From Euphorbia lathyris (lineage: Eukaryota; Streptophyta; Magnoliopsida; Malpighiales; Euphorbiaceae), in the NCBI RefSeq assembly GCF_963576675.1, contig NC_088910.1:104064807-104128806 (forward strand): a stretch of DNA of 64,000 nt, given 5' to 3'. This document shows positions 57,240-64,000 of the stretch, piece by piece. Every line of letters begins with the position of its first letter. Position 1 is the first letter of the stretch. The position numbers and the translations under genes were made by a program. Under the pieces are notes generated by a model. That model was not told where the DNA came from, did not search any database, and worked only from the letters and a program-made list of their open reading frames with translations.

Positions 57240-58175
57240 ATCATGAGGTCCCTGATCTTTCATTATTTGGTGCATTAAGCCATCGATCTTTCATTTAGAC
57301 ACATTGAGCTCCTGATCTTTCATATATGGATGTATTAGGTCCTTTTGTAAATCAATTCATATATAGGTGTATTAAGGGACTGTTTGGTTCAACTCTTAGC
57401 TAATAGATGTTGTTGTTGCTGTTAGCTGTTTGCGGTTGTAGTAAGCTGCTTGTTATTAGTTGTTTAATTATTAGCCTTATTCTAAACCGTAGGAAACATA
57501 GCGTTTGGTTAGGTTTTTATAACCGTATCGTTTAGTATTTTCTCTGGAAATTGCAACATTTTAGAGCTTTTCACGAAAAACTCTTTTTTAAAGCTTTTCA
57601 TGGATAGTTGTTTGTAGTTACTTGTTATTGACAAAATTATTCTTCTTATTTACACAAAATGTGTTTCCTTTTTGATATTATTTTTATTTCTAGAACAAAA
57701 TTATCGAAAAATAAAGTTTTGTTGCGTTTAATAAATTTTTTATTTTTTATTTTTTATATAATTTATTTTTATTAATTTGTATAATATATTTTTTATTTTA
57801 TAATTTATTTGTAGATTAATTTAAAACATGTCCACATTGGAAATAAATATATACTAACAGTAACAGGTCAGTATAATTTTACCAAACACTAATAATTAAA
57901 CAATTAATAACAAACAACCAACAACAACAACAACAAACAGCTTACTACAACAGCTAACATCAATGGCAACATCTACTAGCTAACAGTTGAACCAAACAGA
58001 TCCTTAATATACCCATATATGAATTGATTTACAAAATGACCTAATACACCCATATATGAAAGATCAAAGGCTCAATGTGTCTAAATGAAAGATCAGGGAC
58101 TCAATGTGTCTAAATGAAAGATCGAGGGTTTAATACACCAAACAATGAAAGAACGGCCTTAAGATGCTTTTTGCC
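57240..58175. mobile_element. Mutator-like foldback element
   Basis: The arms begin GGCAAAAAGCATC on both ends (right reversed) and extend through CTTTCATTTAGACACATTGAG and ATATATGGGTGTATTA-like phrases. A perfect 9-bp target duplication TAAAGTTTT flanks it (57231-57239 and 58176-58184). The loop holds another MITE. Confidence 0.92.
57366..58003. mobile_element. MITE nested in the foldback element
   Basis: The ends are GGGACTGTTTGGTTCAACT and, reversed, GGATCTGTTTGGTTCAACT. Both flanks read TTAA (57362-57365, 58004-58007), which includes the TAA/TTA target used by PIF/Harbinger elements. The arms continue with TAGCTAATAGATGTTG. Confidence 0.8.
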
Positions 58176-58184
58176 TAAAGTTTT

Positions 58185-58610
58185 TAATTGAAAAAATATT
58201 GAAATTTGTAGTATCGATTTTGTCTCATTCTAATTTCTAATTAAATTTTGATAAAAGCAAGCTAACTTTTCCAAGAAGCAATTGGTGCCTGGATTTTTTT
58301 TTTTTTTTAAAAGAGATTTTGAATTTATAAATATGAGAATTGAACTAAAATATTTATGATATGGTCAAACAATTGTTTAATTGGTGGATCGCCTCATCAA
58401 GAAACAAAAACTTATTTGGGAATGCAAAGTATATAATGGTTAGCTAATGCCAATGACGTTATTCTGAGTGGTAAAAGTAGAATCTCTACATGTCTGGTTT
58501 GACTGGTTTAAGGTTGAATTTCTTATTCCGTCAAAATTTAGCTTTTATTAATAGGTAGTTTATAATTATCATTTTAAATTTTTATTGATGTCTGTGGTTT
58601 ATGGTTTATA
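58185..58610. other. AT-rich spacer
   Basis: No gene or clear element was seen. Confidence 0.5.
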
Positions 58611-58619
58611 TTGATTTTA

Positions 58620-59671
58620 GAGTAAATAATTATAAAGTCACTGAGTTTTTACTTATTACACTAGTCAATCTCTCTGTTTTTAGAAATAATTATATAGTCC
58701 CTCAGTTTTTGTTTTCATCAACTCCTTAGTCCGTATGTTTGAGTCAATGGTCAAACTATACCAAATAAATTTCAAAATACTAAAATTACCCTTTATTCTA
58801 TATTTTAATAATAAAACAACTATTTTGTTTCATAAAAAAAATAAAACAACTATTTCCTTTTTTTTTTACGTTTTTTCTCCTACATAATCTCTATAATATT
58901 GAGTAATTTATTTATTAAATTTTATATAATCATAGAACTTTAATTAGTAGCCTAAATTTTATTGACTAAAAAAATAAATGAAAAATATTTCAAAAATTAT
59001 CAAAATAAGGGAAAAACTATATAAAAAGTAATTTTTATTTATCTCTAATAAATTTTATAAATGAAGAAAAATATATGATTTAAAAAAAATGTTAATATTT
59101 AATGTTAGTTTAAAAATATTATATTAAAAACTAAAAATTTAAGAGAATAAAATTACATTTTTAATGATTAGTATATACCATTATATAAATTTCGGTGTAT
59201 ATATATTTCATAAATTTTATTAAAACTATTTAGATTAAATTTGGAACTAAAATATAATTTTTTTATGTAAATAACTAGGGGCAATTTGGACTTTCCCTAC
59301 AAAAATAAATGGAATGACTAAAGAGTTGATTAAAATAAAACTTAAGGACCTTATAATAATATGATTGACCTACTAATATGTTAAGCAAAAACATAAGGAC
59401 TTTATAATTATTTACCCAATATTTTTTCAAGTATATTAATTTCGATGTATATGTAGTTGCAAAACTTCATTAAAATTAATTAGATTAAATTTGAAACTAA
59501 AAGATAAAAAATTTATGTATATAATTATGGGTAATTTCGAACTTTTATTTACAAAAAACAAGTGGAATGACTAAAAAATTGATTAAAAATAAAACTTAAA
59601 GACTTTATAATAATATGATGGACTTAGTAGTGTGTTAAGTTAAAACATAAGGACCTTATAATTATTTACCC
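58620..59671. mobile_element. Mutator-like MITE with duplicated right arm
   Basis: The TIRs are GAGTAAATAATTATAAAGTC and, reversed, GGGTAAATAATTATAAGGTC. The 9-bp flanks TTGATTTTA (58611-58619) and TTGATCTTA (59672-59680) differ at one base. The last about 480 bp are two direct copies of about 240 bp, each starting near AATTTCG(G/A)TGTATAT and ending with TATAATTATTTACCC. Confidence 0.85.
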
Positions 59672-59760
59672 TTGATCTTATGAATGAGTAAACCTATCTT
59701 TAAATTATTTTTTACAAAAAATAATGATGTAAAGCACACTTCTAGTGTAGATTGAATCTA

Positions 59761-60245
59761 GGCTTAATACATCATTTGCCTCATGAACTTGTCTAAAAAG
59801 CTTGATTGGCCCCCTAAACTTTTAAAGTGTCTTGACAGCTCCTTCAACTTGTATAAAATGTTCAGTTAGCCCTCTGAACTTGGGTAAAATGTAATCAATT
59901 GATCACTCGGTCGCAAAAAAGTAAGTTAAATGCGGAAGATGTATTCCACGCATCTTAGAATGTTATTACATAATTCAAAAATAGATTAAAAATGAAGTTA
60001 TTGCTTGCTCAACTATACAACTTGTCTTCTCTATTCTAAGCACCGTATACTCCGATTTCGGTCGTTTTACTTTTTTTAAGACTCGTGCAATATATCTTCC
60101 GTATTTAACTTACTTTTTTTGCAACCGAGTGATCAATTGATTACATTTTATGCAAGTTCAGGGGGCTAACTGAACATTTTATGCAAGTTCAAGGGGCTAA
60201 TCAAACTTTTTGAACAAGTTCAGGGAGCAAATGATGTATTAAGCC
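59761..60245. mobile_element. Mutator-like MITE
   Basis: The TIRs are GGCTTAATACATCATTTGC on the left and, reversed, GGCTTAATACATCATTTGC on the right. The flanks TTGAATCTA (59752-59760) and TGGAATCTA (60246-60254) are a 9-bp duplication with one mismatch. Inner arms carry AAGTAAGTTAAATGCGGAAG in both orientations. Confidence 0.9.
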
Positions 60246-60254
60246 TGGAATCTA

Positions 60255-60450
60255 TCGACTAAATTTTATCTATGCCCATGTATTAGCTTCTCCTCGTAGA
60301 GCCATGTGGGACAGTCTCCTTGCTTATCTTTATGGTCAAAACGCCCCCAGCTCTAATGTTATGATTCCGTATTTCAATGCATTGTTAGGAGCTCATGAAA
60401 AAACGAGTGGTCTGCCTGGTTCTATGTCTTATAGGGATTTTCCAATGATT
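60255..60450 (+). pseudogene. LINE endonuclease fragment
   Basis: Plus-strand translation gives YAHVLASPRRAMWDSLLAYL and NALLGAHEKTSGLPGSMSY. This resembles the apurinic endonuclease domain of plant L1 LINEs (…R..LW..L, then DFNAxLxxxEKxGG). Only about 60 codons remain, and the segment is cut off after SYRDF. It is not contiguous with the LINE at 18-21 kb. Confidence 0.65.
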
Positions 60451-60830
60451 TAAAAATCGGACCAAACCAACCGGTTCAACCATGAACTGGCCAAGTATTT
60501 GGTATGGCTCAATTTATTTTGAGTTCATGCTAAAAACAAAAAAAAAACTGGGGAATTAGAGTCAAACCGGGATGACTTCGGTTCTAAAGTAGGCACAATG
60601 TTCACTCATTGTTGTAGTTGGATAAGCACCCTTTGTTCTTTTATATATAATTCTATTGTGGTTTTTTTTTTTTTTGACGATGTGGAATTCTGAATACAAA
60701 GCCAAGACATTAACTATGAAATAGGAAGGAAACTGAAAAATATCACATTGAATACTAAGTAATTTTAGTTAACCACCCATCTTTATATATACTAATCTAT
60801 TTGTGGGAAATAGGTTGTATTCTAAGACAA
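60451..60830. other. AT-rich DNA with a MITE-like scrap
   Basis: The phrase CGGACCAAACCAACCGGTTC near 60460 resembles ends of known plant MITEs, but I find no partner. No gene. Confidence 0.35.
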
Positions 60831-61985
60831 GTGTGGATGATGTGATTTTTGGTAGAATATACGACCGAGTCTTGTCTATCTGGGCATTTATTAGCTTCTC
60901 TGGCCTCATGTAACTTTGCTCTCACAATCGCATCTCTGTGGCATGTTCAGCACAGAGAATGTTCATGGACTCTTGGACATATCCCATGTTGTAGAGGAGT
61001 TGCTTAGTGATTCTATCCATGAACTTTCTTTACTCTAGAGAATTTAGACATGCCTCTATTTTCTCATCTATCTCTGGCATAACCATAAAAGGTTCCAGTG
61101 GGTTGTTCCTTGCATCAACAAGACCCATAGGCCTTAGTGGTTGAGTGGATGTTGATGGAATGTCAAGGGGTGTTGTAATCATTAGGCTATTTAACAGTGT
61201 CATGGTTAGTCGATCAGGTCCACGCTCACCACTCCAATTTTATATGGTACAATCTGAAGTGAGCTTAAGAAATCCATTGGATGCTTGAAATAAGATAAAA
61301 AAAATGGTCAAAGAAGGACGGGGACTAGCGACCCTGCTCTGCTATCTAAGTTAGTAATGAGAAAAGCTACTGGATATCAAATGAGCTTAGATGAGTAGTA
61401 GGAATGAATTGAATATCTTTTGTGTGTAATGTATTACCTTGTATTTATAGGAAAACCAGGTTGTATGTCCTAAATGTGAGCAGCAGCCCGCGTGTCAGTC
61501 AGTTAATGATGAAGTCAGAAACGGTTATAACGGTTGCACATATGAGTCCACTAATCACGATACTCGACGAGGGTAAAAATATGTGTGACATTAAGGCCTC
61601 ATTTTTACTGGTCCATGTGGTCCAACGGTTACTATTGAGGGAGGAGATTTCTTATTGGTTCAGTGTATTCATGATGAATTGTGTGATATCAGTTAGTCTT
61701 TTCAATTTTTGTTCAACTGATGTGCCTTGGAAGCTCCGTTAGGATTAGAAGCATTGTTTATTCATGATTTCTAAGATGTTGTTTCATGTTACGTATATCT
61801 TCTATGAAGGAAGCCGATGATACTCTTGCTAGGGGGATTTTAGAGGTTGATATATATGTGGTGGGATAATATCCCATATTTTTATAGTAATTTAGTTTCT
61901 GATAACTATTCGAGTCTCTGTCAGTATAAGTTTGCTTAAGTTGCTCTCGGGTTGCATTCTTTATATGTTTTTAATAATATTAGGA
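60831..61985 (-). mobile_element. gypsy LTR plus 5' internal remnant
   Basis: On the minus strand a TATA-like CCTATAAATACAAGG (near 61440-61455) lies in what looks like an LTR. Downstream are GGAGTGGTGAGCGTGGACC (near 61220-61240), similar to primer-site regions of Tat-like elements, and a frame with PLDIPSTSTQPLRPMGLVDA and MPEIDEKIEACLNSLE. No core gag domain or LTR partner was found. The exact edges are unknown. Confidence 0.4.
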
Positions 61986-62555
61986 GCCTCGTGTTTTAGG
62001 GGTAAATTTCATCCATGGTGTACAAACTTTACCATAAATCACACTTTGGTGTACAGATTTCAATTTGTCACACTAATATATACGTACTTAGGAGTGACCT
62101 CCCACTATGGTATATGGCCGGTTAAAATGACCGGTCAAAGCTCAGTCAATGCGCCACCTCAGCTTTGATCGGTCAAAAAGTAAAAAAAAAAATCAACCAC
62201 TAATATAATCTTACTGTTATACCCTCTTCTTCATTTCCTCTCCCTTCCCTCTCCCTTTTCATAATCTCTATTCTCTAATTTATATTCTACTTGTTGTTTG
62301 TGGGTGGTTCATCTTTTTTCATGATTAAACTTTTCTTACTCTTTAGTTACTTCCTATCCCTGTTTGAATCTAATTCTATCTTACTTAATTTAATCCCTCT
62401 TTGGCCGGCTAATTTTTAATTTCCTCCTTTCTTCCTATCCTATTCCCTCACTTTGACTTTTTTTCTTCGTCTAATCAAGAAATCCACAATTGCGCCATTA
62501 CAATAACTTCAATTCACTCTCTTCTCTTTCCCTCCTCCTCCTCAATTCTGCAGCG

Positions 62556-62680
62556 ATGACTAATCCATGGTGGGCAGGCCTTGGGCCGCTAGTCCTCGAC
62601 CTATCCAATTCATCTTCCCTCAACAAATCACACCGTGAAATTTCCATCAATAAAACCAACAATACGGCTGACCGGCGATT
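62556..62680 (+). pseudogene. captured N-terminus of an AHL-like (AT-hook) gene
   Basis: The frame MTNPWWAGLGPLVLDLSNSS, then LNKSHREISINKTNNTADR, resembles the N-terminus of AT-hook motif nuclear-localised proteins (MANPWW.G.VGL...D.S..L.KPD.EIS.N...N). The AT-hook and PPC/DUF296 domains are absent. It lies inside the MULE arms. The match is by pattern memory and needs a search. Confidence 0.5.
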
Positions 62681-62696
62681 ACTAGCGATTCCGGCT

Positions 62697-62940
62697 TCAT
62701 GCAGGCGAGTTGCAGCCTGCAATCCGCTTCCTTTTGAATCGGAATAAATCAGGTGAATCCGGCGATCCGGGCGCGGAAGTGGACGCATACGCTGACGGCT
62801 GCTGTGCGACTATGTGAAGGCCGGTGGACGTGGATGGGCGGGAGGAGTCACGGATGGCCCTTATTTCCTGTTCCAAAAAGGCCGGGTTAGAAGGATGCCT
62901 TATTCCTCTTCCCCCATGGGAAGAGAGCTTCAAACAGCCT
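62697..62940 (-). pseudogene. coding-like fragment of unknown origin in the MULE
   Basis: The minus-strand frame HPSNPAFLEQEIRAIRDSSR then PSAYASTSAPGSPDSPDLF has the composition of a real protein but I do not recognise it. It overlaps the end of the AHL-like piece on the other strand. A second minus frame (63046-63223, [20 protein letters not shown]) may be a further fragment. Confidence 0.35.
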
Positions 62941-63849
62941 AATTCAAGGTCTCAGGTATACCATACCGAGGGAGAACCCATTTTCTAAGTCGAGTGAGGA
63001 AGTTTAACTTTTATCCCCGAATTCTTTAAGTTTTGATAACCAAGCCTAAAAAGGCCTGAAGCCCCGACGACGATGACGACGATAGAGACACCGGCAATGA
63101 ACCAAGAGAAGGTGTGTCGAAATCGATACTCGGAGACCTAGAGGATGCCCTCCCAGATCCAAAAACAAACCCAAACCACCAATTTTCGTGACCAGAGACA
63201 ACCCTAATGTTCTCCGCAGCCATGTCATGGAAGTCGTCGGTGGTGTTGAAAAATTTTAGCTGATGATTGAGATTTTGGAGTTTAAATAGATTGGAATTGG
63301 GCATGTTTTTATAACTTGACGGAATTTGTTTTAGTTTATTGTATTGACCTTTCTTCTTTAAATTCTAGCTGCTTATAAAAATTAACAAAAAAAAATGGAG
63401 CAGCAACTGATTATGGAAGATGGATGTATATGAGCCTAGTTTGAGAGAGAGAAGATTGAGAGAGGAAGAGAAAGTTAGAGAGAGAAAGTATTGAGAGACA
63501 ATGAATGGAAGATGGAGGTATATTCTTTCTATGTAGGAAGAAACTTATAGGAGGTATTTTAATAAATGCATATATGGTAGATCCCACTTTAGTGAATAGA
63601 TATAATAAAAATTGATGATGTGGCGCGTTGACCGGTCATTTTTACATGCTGTACACCACAGTGGGAGGTCACCCCTAAGTTCATACACATTCGTAAGACA
63701 CATTAAAGGTTGTACACCAAAATGTGATTTAAGGTAAAGGTTGTACACCATAGATGAAATTTACCCCATGTTTTAGAGTGCTAATCTAATTAGGATGTTT
63801 AACCTTGTAGACTTATCTTGTCCAAACGTTAAGTAAACAAAAAAAAAAA

Positions 63850-63905
63850 AAAATTAAGGCATCAAATCTTCCTTGGAAATTTCATCCTCTTGCTAGCTCA
63901 ATCAA
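63850..63905 (-). other. short match to the receptor-kinase upstream region
   Basis: GGCATCAAATCTTCCTTGGA followed by AATTTCATCC closely matches GACATCAAGTCTTCCTTGGA followed by AATTTCTTGC at about 48260-48290, just upstream of the kinase start. It may be the edge of a third kinase gene copy beyond the window, or chance. Confidence 0.4.
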
Positions 63906-63922
63906 TTAAATTTAAGTGCTAA

Positions 63923-64000
63923 GGCCCCGTTTGGTAAGATGTAATGGGCTTCGTAATGGAATGACCATTACATTCAAGGTCTATTACCATGTTTGGTTGC
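63923..64000. mobile_element. left end of a MITE, cut by the window edge
   Basis: GGCCCCGTTTGGTAAGATG preceded by TAA is a common start of Harbinger-like plant MITEs. GTAATGG and CCATTAC phrases follow, which could fold. The right end is outside the window. Confidence 0.5.

Larger units (their letters stand above)
62000..63766. mobile_element. Mutator-like element, probably a Pack-MULE
   Basis: Inverted arms of about 150 bp: GGGTAAATTTCATC(C/T)ATGGTGTACAA on both ends, then CACA(C/T)TTTGGTGTACA and TGACC(T/C)CCCACT(A/G)TGG. The 10-bp flanks CGTGTTTTAG (61990-61999) and CATGTTTTAG (63767-63776) differ at one base. The interior is richer in GC than its neighbours and holds coding-like DNA on both strands rather than a transposase. 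Confidence 0.88.

Noticed and set aside
57362..58007. piggyBac element because of TTAA flanks
   Set aside because: The ends GG(G/A)(A/T)CTGTTTGGTTC fit Harbinger-type MITEs, not the CCC/CCY ends of piggyBac; TTAA includes the TAA/TTA target.

Overview
This window is nuclear DNA of a flowering plant, very probably a eudicot. It is AT-rich and has spliced genes with GT-AG introns. It carries plant-type RAV, UCH3 and lectin receptor kinase genes, and it is dense with plant transposon families: Ty1/copia, Ty3/gypsy Tat lineage, L1-type LINE, hAT, Mutator-like and PIF/Harbinger. All calls come from reading the sequence and conceptual translations; no database was searched.

Only two loci look intact. 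One is an intronless RAV-type (AP2 + B3) transcription factor at 4374-5345. The other is a nine-exon ubiquitin C-terminal hydrolase gene, UCH3/UCHL3 type, at 12642-16909 with all catalytic residues. A third gene, a G-type lectin S-receptor-like kinase at 45817-48214 (minus strand), is almost complete but has one frameshift in an A-run and one in-frame stop.

UCH3 and the receptor kinase form a duplicated convergent pair. The intact UCH3 is followed by a 5' remnant of the kinase gene (17836-18263). The near-intact kinase gene is preceded by a broken UCH3 piece (45092-45660). A second broken UCH3 piece (1406-2200) has lost its catalytic His codon and is cut by a gypsy LTR. The copies have been pushed apart by nested transposons.

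Layout: 1-1405 gypsy 5' end (minus); 1406-2200 UCH3 fragment; 4374-5345 RAV; 6-10.3 kb decayed hAT-like DNA with a copia-like solo LTR and a foldback element; 11.3-12.4 kb hAT MITE holding a solo LTR and a small MITE; 12.6-16.9 kb UCH3 with a hAT MITE in intron 6; 17.2-18.3 kb repeats, a mitochondrial nad5 fragment and the kinase remnant; 18.35-20.98 kb LINE split by a hAT element; 21.4-25.85 kb nested MULEs and hATs; 26.1-36.6 kb a 10.5-kb Tat element (TSD TGTTT) inside an older gypsy element; 37.2-38.5 kb hAT; 39.25-43.84 kb copia; 44.1-45.05 kb Harbinger MITE; 45.1-48.2 kb UCH3 fragment plus receptor kinase; 49.07-57.02 kb a second Tat-like element (TSD ATATG) holding its own solo LTR and hAT MITE; 57.2-60.25 kb three MULE MITEs; 60.25-62 kb LINE and gypsy scraps; 62.0-63.77 kb a Pack-MULE-like element.

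I saw no CRISPR array, operon, rRNA or tRNA gene, and no clear candidate for a wholly new biological system. The most notable signals are the torn UCH3-kinase duplication, a spliced antisense gene inside the Tat element, a template-switch-like duplication at its 3' LTR, a MULE with hairpin repeats and a DUF1985-like piece, a probable Pack-MULE with AHL-like coding DNA, and a small nad5 NUMT.
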